Positions 27,068-36,761 of a stretch of 64,000 bases of DNA are shown in pieces. Every line of letters starts with the position of its first letter. The stretch's first letter is position 1. The stretch lies in NCBI GenBank assembly GCA_016722565.1, contig JADKIU010000002.1:124001-188000 (forward strand), written 5' to 3'. This DNA comes from Bacteroidota bacterium (lineage in GTDB: Bacteria; Bacteroidota; Bacteroidia; 2-12-FULL-35-15). The position numbers and the translations under genes were made by a program. Under the pieces are notes generated by a model, which did no database searches, had not been told where the DNA came from, and saw only the letters and a list, made by a program, of their open reading frames with translations.

Positions 27068-28054
27068 TTATGGCACTTCAACTGTGTTTAGAATCTCGTT
27101 AATGATCATTTCTGAAGTGATGTTTTCAGCTTCTGCCTCATAAGTTAAACCAATACGGTGGCGCAATACATCATTACAGATAGCGCGTACATCTTCAGGT
27201 ATCACATACCCTCTTCGTTTGATAAATGCATAGGCTTTGGCAGCCATCGCTAAATTGATGCTCGCACGTGGAGAGCCTCCGAAACTGATTAATCCGGCAA
27301 ACTTGTTTAATTTGTATTCTTCAGGGAATCGGGTAGCAAAAACAATGTCAACAATGTATTTTTCAATTTTTTCGTCCATATAAACATCCTTCACAACTTT
27401 TCGCGCACTGAGGATGTCTTCCGGTTTTAAAATCGGATTTACGGTAGGGTATTGGCTTGCTAAATTTTGACGAATGATTTTTCGTTCATCCTCTTTGCTC
27501 GGATAACCAATCACTACTTTTAGCATAAATCGATCTACTTGTGCTTCAGGCAATGGGTAAGTTCCTTCCTGCTCAACTGGGTTTTGTGTTGCTAATACTA
27601 AAAATGGGTTTGGTAACTGAAAGGTTTGTTCACCAATGGTTACTTGCTTTTCTTGCATTGCTTCAAGTAAGGCACTTTGAACCTTTGCCGGAGCACGGTT
27701 AATCTCATCAGCTAAAATAAAATTCGCGAAAATTGGACCTTTCTTTACAGAAAATTCTTCCTTTTTCTGACTGTATATCATTGTTCCTACTAAATCGGCA
27801 GGAAGTAAATCGGGTGTAAACTGAATACGGTTAAAGTCAGCATGAATACAGCTGGCCAACGATTTTATGGCTAATGTCTTTGCCAATCCTGGAACCCCTT
27901 CGAGAAGAATATGTCCGTTGGATAATAACCCAATCAGCAAACGTTCAACCATGTGTTTTTGACCCACAATTACTTTATCCATTTCCATGGATAGCAAGTC
28001 AACAAAGGCACTTTCCTTTTGAATGCGCTCGTTCAATTCTTTGATATCAGTCAT
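27068..28054 (-). CDS. moxR: MoxR family AAA+ ATPase
   Basis: AAA_3-type chaperone ATPase heading the Bat operon; family members help mature or activate VWA-domain partners. Walker A is LEGVPGLAKT (residues ~53-62), Walker B ILADEINRAP, sensor LVLATQNPVEQEGTYPLPEA, arginine-finger region AQVDRFMLKV and the C-terminal lid GGSPRASINLAMAAKAYA. The 328-residue length is normal. A TAATTTTG -7 element lies 56 bp upstream, so transcription of the whole 8.4-kb moxR-batE series probably starts here. Confidence 0.95.
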   Translation of the reverse strand: MTDIKELNERIQKESAFVDLLSMEMDKVIVGQKHMVERLLIGLLSNGHILLEGVPGLAKTLAIKSLASCIHADFNRIQFTPDLLPADLVGTMIYSQKKEEFSVKKGPIFANFILADEINRAPAKVQSALLEAMQEKQVTIGEQTFQLPNPFLVLATQNPVEQEGTYPLPEAQVDRFMLKVVIGYPSKEDERKIIRQNLASQYPTVNPILKPEDILSARKVVKDVYMDEKIEKYIVDIVFATRFPEEYKLNKFAGLISFGGSPRASINLAMAAKAYAFIKRRGYVIPEDVRAICNDVLRHRIGLTYEAEAENITSEMIINEILNTVEVP

Positions 28055-28109
28055 TTGTTTGATTTTTTTGTTCTGCAGGAGCAGAATCGTTTAGCATTTT
28101 TAGTTTGTG

Positions 28110-28117
28110 CAAAATTA
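28110..28117 (-). promoter_or_regulatory. -7 element of the moxR-bat operon
   Basis: CAAAATTA on the plus strand is TAATTTTG on the coding strand, matching TAnnTTTG, 56 bp upstream of the moxR ATG. A clear -33 box is not seen. Confidence 0.5.
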
Positions 28118-28227
28118 ATACAAACCTACGCGAATAGGGTATTGGCGCTGTTAAAAATTGTTAAAGTAAATAAGTGAATTGGTGTAATTCAGATGGTTAG
28201 ATAAACAATTTCGAGCATTAATTTCCT

Positions 28228-28235
28228 TACATTTG
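28228..28235 (+). promoter_or_regulatory. -7 element of truA
   Basis: TACATTTG, the same -7 sequence as the tRNA promoters, 56 bp upstream of the preferred truA ATG and divergent from the moxR promoter. Confidence 0.55.
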
Positions 28236-28290
28236 TCCTTCCTCTTCTCGATTGCTTTCGGGATTGCTTTGGACGACTCTCACTATGTTA

Positions 28291-29049
28291 ATGAAACGTT
28301 ATTTTATTCAGCTTTCATATAATGGAACTGCTTACCATGGTTGGCAAGTTCAGATAAATACGTTTTTGACAATTCAACAAGTTATAAATGAAATGCTCTC
28401 TAAACTGTTGAATGAAGAGATTTCGGTGATGGGTTGTGGGCGAACGGATACAGGGGTACATGCATCGGATTATTTTGCGCATTTTGACACCTCCGTGGAT
28501 TTACTTGCGGATGAAGCGAAATGGGTTTTTAAATTCAACCACGCCTTGCCTCCGGACATCGCAATTCATAAAATTTTAAAAGTGAAGGAGAATGCAAATG
28601 CGCGCTTTGATGCCATTGCAAGAACTTATCAATATGTTATTAATAGAAAAAAAGATCCTTTTCGAATCAGCAGTTCATGCTTTATTTACGGTGATTTGAA
28701 TGTTCTTGAAATGAACAAAGCTTGTAAGATATTGTTTGATTATAGTGATTTCTCAGCTTTTGCTAAAAGCAATACACAAACCGGTTCAAATATTTGCAAA
28801 CTCTATAAAGCAGAATGGAGAGAAGAAAATGATTTATTGATTTTTACAGTTTCCGCGGATCGTTTTTTAAGAAACATGGTGCGGGCAATTGTTGGAACCA
28901 TGTTGGAGGTTGGAAAAGGAAAAACTACGTTGGCAGAATTTAAAGAAATCATTGAAAGTAAGAAACGTTCAAATGCTGGATTGTCAGCTCATGCATGTGG
29001 ATTGTATTTAATAAAAGTAGATTATCCGAAAGATTATTTTAATGTCTAA
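28291..29049 (+). CDS. truA: tRNA pseudouridine(38-40) synthase TruA
   Basis: Modifies uridines 38-40 in tRNA anticodon arms. Motifs: MKRYFIQLSYNGTAYHGWQV, then GRTDTGVHASDYFAHFD with the catalytic Asp (residue ~53), the RFDAIARTYQYVINRKKDPF block, and the C-terminal FLRNMVRAIVGTMLEVGKG. The ATG at 28291 gives the canonical TruA start; an upstream TTG at 28252 and ATG at 28285 are also in frame. About 252 residues, as usual. The next gene starts inside the last codons (8-nt overlap), so truA and the ABC exporter are cotranscribed. Confidence 0.95.
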   Translation: MKRYFIQLSYNGTAYHGWQVQINTFLTIQQVINEMLSKLLNEEISVMGCGRTDTGVHASDYFAHFDTSVDLLADEAKWVFKFNHALPPDIAIHKILKVKENANARFDAIARTYQYVINRKKDPFRISSSCFIYGDLNVLEMNKACKILFDYSDFSAFAKSNTQTGSNICKLYKAEWREENDLLIFTVSADRFLRNMVRAIVGTMLEVGKGKTTLAEFKEIIESKKRSNAGLSAHACGLYLIKVDYPKDYFNV

Positions 29050-30813
29050 AGAGAAGAAAAAAACAATTATTGGAAAAGCAGTTGATGTAGCGATTCTGAA
29101 AAGGATATTTACCTATGTAAAACCCTATCGCAAAAATTTTGCGTTAGCTGTTTGTACGACTATCTTTCTAGCATTTCTTTCTCCGGTTCGACCAATCTTA
29201 ATTCAATATACGTTTGATCATTATGTAGCGACACCCAATCCTTCCATGTTGTTGATCATGACAATGGTATTGGTTGCATTGCTTGTTTCTGAAGCTTTGA
29301 TGCAGTTTGTGGATTCCTATTTAACCAATAGCTTGGGACAAAAAGTAATTAAAGATATTCGCGTTCAATTGTATAAACACATTCTGAATCTTCGATTGAA
29401 GTATTACGATAACAATCCCATTGGAATGATGGTGACACGTGCCGTTTCTGATATAGAAGTAATTGCTGATATTTTTTCTAACGGTTTGATTGTTATTATC
29501 GGTGATATTTTAAAAATTGTAGTGATTGTTTTTGTGATGTTCTTCATCAATTTTAAATTAACCATCATTGCACTTACAACAATTCCTTTGCTACTGATTG
29601 CTACTTATATTTTTAAAAAGTCCGTTCAAAAGTCCTTTCAGGACGTTCGCACACAGGTAGCACGTTTAAATACGTTTGTTCAAGAACATATTACCGGAAT
29701 GAGTATTATTCAAATTTTTAATCGCGAAAAAGCGGAATACAAAAAATTTGATAAAATCAATAGACTGCATCGCGATGCAAACATTGATTCGATAATGGCG
29801 TATTCCATTTTTTTTCCGGTGGTTGAGATTCTTTCTTCTTTGGCATTGGCATTAATTGTATGGTGGGGTGGAAAAGGTGTATTGGAAGGACAAACAACTA
29901 TTGGGCAATTGATGTCCTTCATTATGTTTTTAAACATGATGTTTCGCCCCATTCGTCAACTTGCGGATCGATTTAATACCTTACAGATGGGGATGGTTTC
30001 GTCAGAGCGTGTTTTGAAAGTATTGGATACAGTTGAAATTATTCAAGACAATGGAACGAAGCAAGCTGCCGGATTCAAGGCAATGTTGACTTTCAAGATG
30101 TATGGTTTGCTTACAATGATGAAAATTGGATTATAAAAAACATATCGTTTTCTGTGAAAAGCGGGGAAACAATTGCCCTTGTTGGTGCAACTGGAGCCGG
30201 GAAGTCGTCTATTATTAATCTACTCAATCGTTTTTATGAGTACAACAAAGGACGTATTTCCATCGATGGCATCGATGTTAGAGATTATGAATTAACTTCC
30301 TTGCGACAAAATATTGGTGTGGTTTTGCAAGATGTATTTTTGTTTTCAGATTCCATCGCGAATAACATTTCTTTGAATAATCCTGAAATTACTCGGGAAG
30401 AGATTGTTGCTGCAGCTAAAATGGTAGGAGCCCATGAGTTCATTAGCAAATTGCCGAATGGTTATGATTACAATGCGATGGAACGTGGCGGTATGTTATC
30501 TGTTGGACAACGCCAATTGATTTCATTCATTAGAGCTTACGTTTATGATCCAAAAATTTTAGTACTGGATGAAGCTACCTCCTCCATTGATACCGAGTCG
30601 GAGAAATTGATTCAAAATGCAATTGAAATCCTTACAAAAGGAAGAACATCCATTGTCATTGCTCACCGGTTGGCAACCATTCAGAAAGCAGACAAAATTA
30701 TTGTGATGGACAAAGGCGAAATTATTGAAATAGGAAATCATCAGGAATTACTGAAACAAAATGGACAATACAAACGATTGTTCGAATTGCAATTTAAAGA
30801 AGAGCTAGCCTAA
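29042..30813 (+). CDS. ABC exporter (TM domain plus ATPase), split by one frameshift
   Basis: MsbA-like half-transporter in one chain. The first part holds the six-helix exporter domain (YVKPYRKNFALAVCTTIFLA; YYDNNPIGMMVTRAVSDIE; QEHITGMSIIQIFNREKAEY). The second holds the ATPase: Walker A GATGAGKSS, Q-loop QNIGVVLQDVFLFSD, signature LSVGQRQ, Walker B ILVLDEATSSID and H-loop IVIAHRLATI. Between them, restoring one A at 30077-30078 gives GFKGNVDFQDVWFAYNDEN and a single ~590-residue protein. The signature is LSVGQRQ instead of LSGGQxQ, a common variant. Substrate (lipid or drug) unknown. Confidence 0.92.
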
Positions 30814-32405
30814 CGACTTCCAAACTGTATGTTTAACTCCGCTTTTACAGCCCTCACAAATTGAGGATCCGGTTTAAATCCCATCCTCATCGCCATTTGT
30901 AAATCATACGAACAAGCTTTGATGTTTTTCATGTAATAGTAGGTTAATGCTCTGTTGTAATAGATACTTGCATCCTTTTCATTCAGTTTTAAAGCTGTTG
31001 AATAATCCGTAATCGCTTCCTCATATCGGTTTAGCATTCCATATGCATTCGCACGGTTGGTGAGTGTCTTTGAATCATTTGGTTTGTAGCGTAACGCAAT
31101 TGTGTAGTCTTCTATGGCCTCACTTGATTTTCCAACTTTCGTATAATAAACCCCTCGGTTGTATGCAGCATTCCATTGGTTTGGATTTTGTTTCATTGCA
31201 TTGTCCCATAAGGTAAATTCGTTTTTCCATGTATCCAAGTGGTAAAAACCGGAGAAGGAAATAATAACTAAAAAAACTCCTAGAGCATATTTTAGATAAT
31301 CGTTATTGAATTTTTTATTCCAGAAATGAGCAATAAGAAGTGCAATTCCGAACATTCCGAAGTACATATAACGGTCAGCAACATTCGAATAGCGTTGGTA
31401 ATAAAATGTGACCAATCCAATAACCGGTAATAACGAAAAAACAATAATGGAGTAGGAGGTAAAAAGTGTTTTGTAGTTTGAGCGTTTAAGAAACAAAAAC
31501 AGAAATATTCCTGCTGTTAGGATAAGTGCGGCATACATCTCCCAACCTTTTACAATTGTCTCCGGTGTTATTCCATAACAAGCAGAAAGATTGAATGGCA
31601 AAATGATTTTGTAAAAATAAAAGGCAATCGAGTAGCTGGCAACGAGTGGACGTTGCGCTATCGGAACAATAACGTTCATGATCTCGTTTGTTTGGCTGTT
31701 GCTTGTTAAAAGCAAAATGGGGATGAATAATATAAACCAAATGATAATGGCTTTTAATGCTGTTTTAAAATGATTCGTGTAAAATGCCCAGATTAGTATC
31801 AATGCAACAAAGGGCAAAGCAACGGCAGACGGCTTGCTTAATAATGCCAAAACATAAAAAAGTGTTGCAAGTATAAAGGAGCGTGAACGTAATACGGTTT
31901 TGAAAGAATCAAAAAAATCGATATTTTTTAATAAAACATAAATGGAGAGCAAACTAAAAAATACGGCCAAAATACCTCTGAACTCAGATACCCAGGCGAC
32001 ACTTTCAACCTGAAGCGGGTGGAGTAGAAAAAACAAAGTTCCTGCAAATGCTGCCGGACTGTTTTTAAACAACAGCATTAAAATCAAGAAAACAAGAATG
32101 GAATTGGAAGTATGAAAGAGGATATTGGTGAAATGAAAAAGTTTAGGATTCAACTCTTTCTTAAATTTGTTATAAGATAACTTTTTTACACCTGTCCAGA
32201 TGGTATACGTCACTGGAATGTACATTCCATCGTAGGGTTTTGCCCAAATGTTGGCAAGATTGCCTTTCATTACATCCTCATGCCGTGTGAGATGCGAAAG
32301 CTCATCGTCCCATACAAATTCATGATTTAATGTTTTTCCAAAAAATAGAAACGATATTAAAATGATTAAAACAACAAATGTTTTTGTAGGGATTGTTTTA
32401 GGCAT
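30810..32405 (-). CDS. TMTC-like membrane protein with C-terminal TPRs
   Basis: A 531-residue protein with about ten N-terminal membrane helices and TPRs from residue ~410 (NQWNAAYNRGVYYTKVGKSS, YKPNDSKTLTNRANAYGML, NEKDASIYYNRALTYYYM). Early motifs WDDELSHL (acidic pair in the first loop, as in GT-C enzymes) and LLHPLQVESVAWVSEFRG are characteristic of the TMTC/O-mannosyltransferase-like family. In bacteria the role is unproven; a protein glycosyltransferase or lipid-linked sugar enzyme is possible. It ends 4 nt inside the convergent ABC exporter gene. Confidence 0.82.
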   Translation of the reverse strand: MPKTIPTKTFVVLIILISFLFFGKTLNHEFVWDDELSHLTRHEDVMKGNLANIWAKPYDGMYIPVTYTIWTGVKKLSYNKFKKELNPKLFHFTNILFHTSNSILVFLILMLLFKNSPAAFAGTLFFLLHPLQVESVAWVSEFRGILAVFFSLLSIYVLLKNIDFFDSFKTVLRSRSFILATLFYVLALLSKPSAVALPFVALILIWAFYTNHFKTALKAIIIWFILFIPILLLTSNSQTNEIMNVIVPIAQRPLVASYSIAFYFYKIILPFNLSACYGITPETIVKGWEMYAALILTAGIFLFLFLKRSNYKTLFTSYSIIVFSLLPVIGLVTFYYQRYSNVADRYMYFGMFGIALLIAHFWNKKFNNDYLKYALGVFLVIISFSGFYHLDTWKNEFTLWDNAMKQNPNQWNAAYNRGVYYTKVGKSSEAIEDYTIALRYKPNDSKTLTNRANAYGMLNRYEEAITDYSTALKLNEKDASIYYNRALTYYYMKNIKACSYDLQMAMRMGFKPDPQFVRAVKAELNIQFGSR

Positions 32406-32414
32406 GTATCTGTT

Positions 32415-35328
32415 TTAAATTTTATCTTTTAGATATTGGCCAGTGTAGGATGCCTTGCAATTCACTAAATTTTCAGGAAGACCTTCAAATACAATTGTTC
32501 CTCCTGCATTTCCCCCTTCCGGTCCTAAATCAATAATCCAATCAGCACATTTAATGATTTCTGAATTATGCTCAATAATGATTAAAGAATGCCCTTGTTT
32601 GATCAATGCATTGAAGGCATAAAGCAATTTAGAAATATCATGAAAATGCAATCCTGTTGTAGGTTCGTCAAAAATAAACAAAGTTGGAGTACTGCTATTT
32701 TGCCCAATTCCCAAAAATGAAGCGAGTTTGATACGTTGCGCTTCACCACCGCTCAAGGTGCTGGAGGGCTGCCCTAGGTGCACATATCCTAATCCTACAT
32801 CTGAAAGTGGCTGTAGTTTCTGAATGATTTTCTTTTCAGTATTAGATGGTCGTTGAGGCAAGTTAAAAAAGTCGATGGCATCATCCACCGTCATATTTAA
32901 AATGTCAGAAATGTTTTTATCCTGATATGTGATTTCCAGAATATCTTGTTTGAATCTCTTGCCATTGCAGGCCTCGCAAACCAGATGAATATCCGCCATA
33001 AATTGCATTTCAACTGTCACTTCGCCTTCCCCTTCGCACACTTCACATCTTCCTCCATCGACATTGAACGAAAAATGGGAAGGTTTGTAGCCTCTGTTTT
33101 TGCCAACGTTTGATCCGCAAATAAGGTACGAATTTCATCGTATGCTTTTACATACGTTACAGGATTCGAACGAGATGATTTTCCAATCGGATTTTGGTCA
33201 ATCATTTCAACGGCACCTATGCTTTTGTAATCCCCATTTAATTTTTCAAAACTTCCGGTGGCTTCTCCAAAACCTCCATGAATCTTTTTTAATGCAGGAT
33301 ACAAAACACGTTTTACCAAAGATGTTTTTCCTGAACCACTAACACCGGTTACCACGCACATAACATTTAAAGGAAATTTTACATTCACTCCTTTTAAATT
33401 GTTTTCTCTTACTCCCAATAGTTCAATAAAGTGATTCCAATTTCTTCTGGAGGAAGGTACCGGAATACTTTCTCTGCCGGTCAGATACAATGCGGTTAAA
33501 CTTTTTTCTTCCTTTGCCAATTCTTTATGAGTGCCTTGGAATACCAATTCTCCTCCATGGGTACCAGCAAGCGGACCGATGTCAATCAGTTGATCGGCAG
33601 CACGCATGATTTCTTCATCATGTTCAACAACAATTACAGTATTGCCAATATCGCGTAACGAGTTAAGGACTTTTATTAATCGTGTGGTATCACGTGAATG
33701 TAGCCCGATACTGGGTTCATCTAAAATGTACATGGAGCCCACCAAGCTGCTTCCCAAGGATGTAGCCAAATTAATTCGTTGTGATTCACCACCGGACAAG
33801 GTGTTGGACAAACGATTGAGGGTTAAATACCCCAACCCGACATCATCTAAAAATTGCAAACGATTTTTTATTTCAACTAAAATTCGTTTGGCAACTTCTG
33901 TTTCGTAGTCGGTCAATTTTATTTTTGAGAAAAAGCTTAAAGACTCCTTAATGGGCATTAATACCACATCATTAATCGAGTGTTCAGCAACTTTTACATA
34001 GGTCGCATCTTTCCGAAGGCGGGTACCTTGGCAATCGGGGCAAGTTGTTTTTCCTCTGTAGCGAGACAACATCACTCGGTATTGAATTTTATAGGCTTGT
34101 GATTCCAAATGCTCAAAGAAGGCCGTTAATCCTTGGAAATATTTGTTTCCGGTCCACAGTAACTTTTTTTCTTTTGCAGTTAAATCGTAAATGGAACGGT
34201 GAATTGGGAAGTCAAATTTATGCGAATTGGTAACTAAAACATTCTTCCATTCACTCATCTTTTCACCTTTCCAACAAACAATGGCATCTTCGAAAACAGA
34301 AAGGTTTTTGTTGGGAATCACTAAATCCTCATCAATACCGATAACGGTACCAAATCCTTCACAATGTTTACATGCACCAATAGGGTTATTGAAACTAAAA
34401 AATTAGTGGATGGTTCTTCGAACGTCATTCCGTCCAGCTCAAATTTATTTGAAAAAACTCTAAGTTTTTCGCTAGTATGAGCTTTCTTTTCTTCTTTTGA
34501 CTTTTGACTTATAACTTTTGATTTGCTCTTTTTGTCAGTATCTGAAATTTTACTCGTTACTTCTTCGTTCAGTATCATCTCAATTGCACATTCACCGTCA
34601 CCTTCATAAAAAGCAGTCTGAACAGAATCGGAAATTCGATTTTCATTATCTTCATCATCTGGACGAACTGTCAACCGATCAACCACAATATAAATTTGAT
34701 CTTTTTCAGAAAATTTTGCTGCAACAAAGTCTTCTATCTTCGAAACAATCCCGTTTTGCTGAACGCGATTAAATCCTTGTTGCGCGAGTAATTCTAATTG
34801 CTTTTTGAACGTTTTATCCGCTTGCTTTTTGACTGGTGCAAGAACCAGAATTTTTGTTTCAGGAGCTAAAGCTTGAATGTATTTAGAAACATCATTAACA
34901 GTGTCACGTTTAACTTGATTACCGGAAATGGGTGACATTGTTTTGCCGATGCGTGCATACAACAGTTTGAGGTAGTCGTAAATTTCCGTTGAAGTCCCAA
35001 CAGTAGAACGCGGATTTCTTGAATTAACCTTTTGCTCGATGGCAATCGCAGGTGAAATACCTTTAATATAATCTACTTCCGGTTTATCAATTCGTCCAAG
35101 AAACTGGCGAGCGTAGGAGGAAAGACTTTCTACATAACGTCTTTGGCCTTCTGCATATAAAGTATCAAAAGCAAGGGACGATTTTCCAGAACCAGAAAGT
35201 CCGGTTATTACTACTAACTTATTTCGAGGAATAGCAACATCAATATTTTTCAAATTATGCACTCGGGCACCTTTAATGATGATGTATTCTTTTGAATTGA
35301 GGTCTTCTATATTTTTAGGCTTAGCCAT
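32415..35328 (-). CDS. uvrA: excinuclease UvrA, split by two frameshifts
   Basis: DNA damage sensor of nucleotide excision repair. From ATG 35328: Walker A GLSGSGKSSLAFDTLYAEGQ, RRYVESLSSYARQFL, PAIAIEQK, a zinc finger GACKHCEGFG, second zinc finger CPDCQGTRLR, signature LSNTLSGGESQRI, LDEPSIGLHSRD, second Walker A VSGSGKTSLV, final zinc finger VCEGEGEV...CEACNGKRF, STLSGGEAQRIKLA and FDEPTTGLHFHD. The frame breaks at the A6 run 34397-34402 and the T5 run 33097-33101. One added base at each restores FFSFNNPIGACKHC and AKNRGYKPSHFSFN and a protein of ~970 residues. Both are likely sequencing errors in an otherwise perfect gene. Confidence 0.96.
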
Positions 35329-35410
35329 TAATTGTGTAAAATGTATGATGAAAAATGTGAAAATTTGAGAAAGTGACCGCTATATTTCACTCATTTGTCT
35401 CAAAGGCTCG

Positions 35411-35418
35411 CAAAATTA
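35411..35418 (-). promoter_or_regulatory. -7 element of uvrA
   Basis: Plus-strand CAAAATTA is TAATTTTG on the uvrA strand, 83 bp before its ATG; the same octamer precedes moxR. Confidence 0.5.
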
Positions 35419-35429
35419 ATCAATTTCGT

Positions 35430-35460
35430 TTTGTTTTTAGGGATATGTAATGTATATTTG
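35430..35460 (+). promoter_or_regulatory. promoter of the ECF sigma gene, followed by a ~185-nt leader
   Basis: TTTG, 19 bp, TATATTTG is a full Bacteroidota promoter. The predicted start near 35466 leaves a ~185-nt AT-rich untranslated leader before the sigma-factor ATG. No gene is seen in 35329-35651; apart from this promoter, the uvrA -7 element and the ribosome binding site, nothing else stands out. Confidence 0.65.
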
Positions 35461-35640
35461 TTAAAGCAAAAGAAATTATTTTCATTTCAACGCAACATTT
35501 GAACAATTTCTTCGTTAAACAATTCATATTTCAATTTATTATTCACCCGAGGCGATTTAACAAAATTTGTAAAAAGCCTTTAAAAACTGAAGAACCATAA
35601 GGAAAACCTTTACTTTTTTATAATTAATCATTACATAAAA

Positions 35641-35648
35641 AAGGAGGT
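35641..35648 (+). promoter_or_regulatory. strong Shine-Dalgarno AAGGAGGT
   Basis: AAGGAGGT lies 3 nt before the ATG at 35652, a full match to the 16S anti-Shine-Dalgarno core. Genes in this phylum, including the others in this window, almost never have such a site, so it is probably a regulatory feature of this gene. The spacing is shorter than the usual 5-9 nt. Confidence 0.75.
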
Positions 35649-35651
35649 CCT

Positions 35652-36254
35652 ATGCCTATTCAACAGTTTGTTGACGATCAAGAACTCGTTAATCAGTACA
35701 TCAAGGGTGATGAATCAGCACTATCTTTATTGATTACACGCCACAAACGTAGAATTTTCAGCTACATCATGCTTACTGTTAAGGACAGAGCATTAGCAGA
35801 AGATGTTTTTCAAGACACCTTTATTAAAGTGATTAATACCTTGAAAAAAGGGCATTATAACGAAGAAGGTAAATTTTTGCCTTGGGTATTGCGTATTTCC
35901 CACAATTTAATCATTGATACCTTCAGAAGGGATAAACGTATGCCAACTATCAGCGGAGGAACGAATGATGAAGGAGAAGAATTTGATATTTTTAGCGTAT
36001 TGGGCGTGTATGATAAAACGGCTGAAGAAGAGATTATTCAATCTCAAGTGCGCAAAGATATCCGTAAGCTTGTAGAGGCCTTACCTGCAGAACAAAGAGA
36101 AGTTTTGATGATGCGTCATTATTATGATATGAGTTTTAAAGAAATTTCGGAACAAACCAATGTGAGTATTAATACTGCTCTCGGTCGTATGCGGTATGCT
36201 TTGATCAATCTCCGCAAGATGATTGAGGAGAAAGAGTTGGTTATTAGTCTTTAA
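35652..36254 (+). CDS. ECF-type RNA polymerase sigma factor
   Basis: 200-residue sigma-70 family factor with region 2 (LLITRHKRRIFSYIMLTVKD, AEDVFQDTFIKVINTLKKG, FLPWVLRISHNLIIDTFRRD) and region 4 (LPAEQREVLMMRHYYDMSFK, EISEQTNVSINTALGRMRYA). Regions 1.1 and 3 are absent. A linker with acidic residues (GGTNDEGEEFDIFSV) joins the two. No anti-sigma gene is adjacent; a terminator follows, and a conserved-looking 62-codon gene comes after a 224-bp gap. Its long leader and strong Shine-Dalgarno set it apart from its neighbours. The regulon is unknown. Confidence 0.93.
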   Translation: MPIQQFVDDQELVNQYIKGDESALSLLITRHKRRIFSYIMLTVKDRALAEDVFQDTFIKVINTLKKGHYNEEGKFLPWVLRISHNLIIDTFRRDKRMPTISGGTNDEGEEFDIFSVLGVYDKTAEEEIIQSQVRKDIRKLVEALPAEQREVLMMRHYYDMSFKEISEQTNVSINTALGRMRYALINLRKMIEEKELVISL

Positions 36255-36298
36255 ATTAGAAATCATTTTGGTTGAATGGGTTAATTAAGTTATAAAAA

Positions 36299-36331
36299 AG
36301 GGCTGTTTCTTTGGGAGCAGCCCTCTTTTTT
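36299..36331 (+). terminator. intrinsic terminator after the sigma gene
   Basis: AGGGCTG / CAGCCCT, 7-bp stem, 12-nt loop, followed by a CTTTTTTA tract. Confidence 0.75.
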
Positions 36332-36375
36332 ATTGAAAGTCTTTGTAGTAATGTCTTTTCGACTACCCTTTTTTT

Positions 36376-36402
36376 GTCATTTCGACCGCAGCGGAGAAAT
36401 CT
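36376..36402 (+). repeat. REP-like element
   Basis: TCATTTCGACCGCAGCGGAG followed by AAATCTTT is another variant of the dispersed short palindromic repeat (compare 9695 and 12576), in a noncoding stretch between the sigma terminator and the next small gene. Confidence 0.6.
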
Positions 36403-36478
36403 TTTATGTTTTTTTACCCTTTATACAATATTCCAGAATTGGCTTCGTTATCCTATCATAAACCTCTAAACAAACTGA

Positions 36479-36667
36479 ATGAATAAAACATCTACTAAAA
36501 AAATTATTGAACCAACGAGTACCGAAATGAATGAAAAAAATGATGATAGCAAAGAGTTTCCTTATGAACCAGGAAAAAACGTCATCAACAACATTCTGAA
36601 CTATTCAAAAGCGCTCTCCATCCGCAAATCTAAAAACGGTGAACAGTTCGAAATGGTACTAAACTAA
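36479..36667 (+). CDS. small protein downstream of the sigma factor, unknown function
   Basis: 62 residues, highly polar, no signal peptide or membrane helix: an acidic/Lys-rich N-terminus (MNKTSTKKIIEPTSTEMNEK) and a more ordered C-terminus (NVINNILNYSKALSIRKSKN). It begins 224 bp after the ECF sigma gene and ends 15 bp before a strong terminator, so it is bounded like a real gene. The C-terminal ILNYSKAL pattern is reminiscent of short proteins that sit beside this sigma factor type in related genomes, from memory only. It might be an antagonist of the sigma factor; there is no direct evidence. Confidence 0.6.
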   Translation: MNKTSTKKIIEPTSTEMNEKNDDSKEFPYEPGKNVINNILNYSKALSIRKSKNGEQFEMVLN

Positions 36668-36682
36668 GGTCAAAAGAATTTG

Positions 36683-36718
36683 AAAAAGCCCCTCCGAGAT
36701 ATTCGGAGGGGCTTTTTT
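36683..36718 (+). terminator. strong bidirectional intrinsic terminator
   Basis: A 15-bp perfect stem AAAAAGCCCCTCCGA / TCGGAGGGGCTTTTT with 5-nt loop and a T8 tail; A-run on the other side makes it work in both directions. Confidence 0.9.
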
Positions 36719-36723
36719 TTGGT

Positions 36724-36731
36724 TATATTTG
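36724..36731 (+). promoter_or_regulatory. -7 element of the TPR gene series
   Basis: TATATTTG, 31 bp before the ATG at 36762 and directly after the preceding terminator. Confidence 0.55.
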
Positions 36732-36761
36732 AATGGAATCTATTATTTTTAGAGTGTTTAT

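Noticed and set aside
33097..34402. Programmed frameshifting in uvrA
   Set aside because: The runs lie in unrelated genes without stimulatory structures, all need the same one-base correction, and UvrA is not known to use frameshifting.
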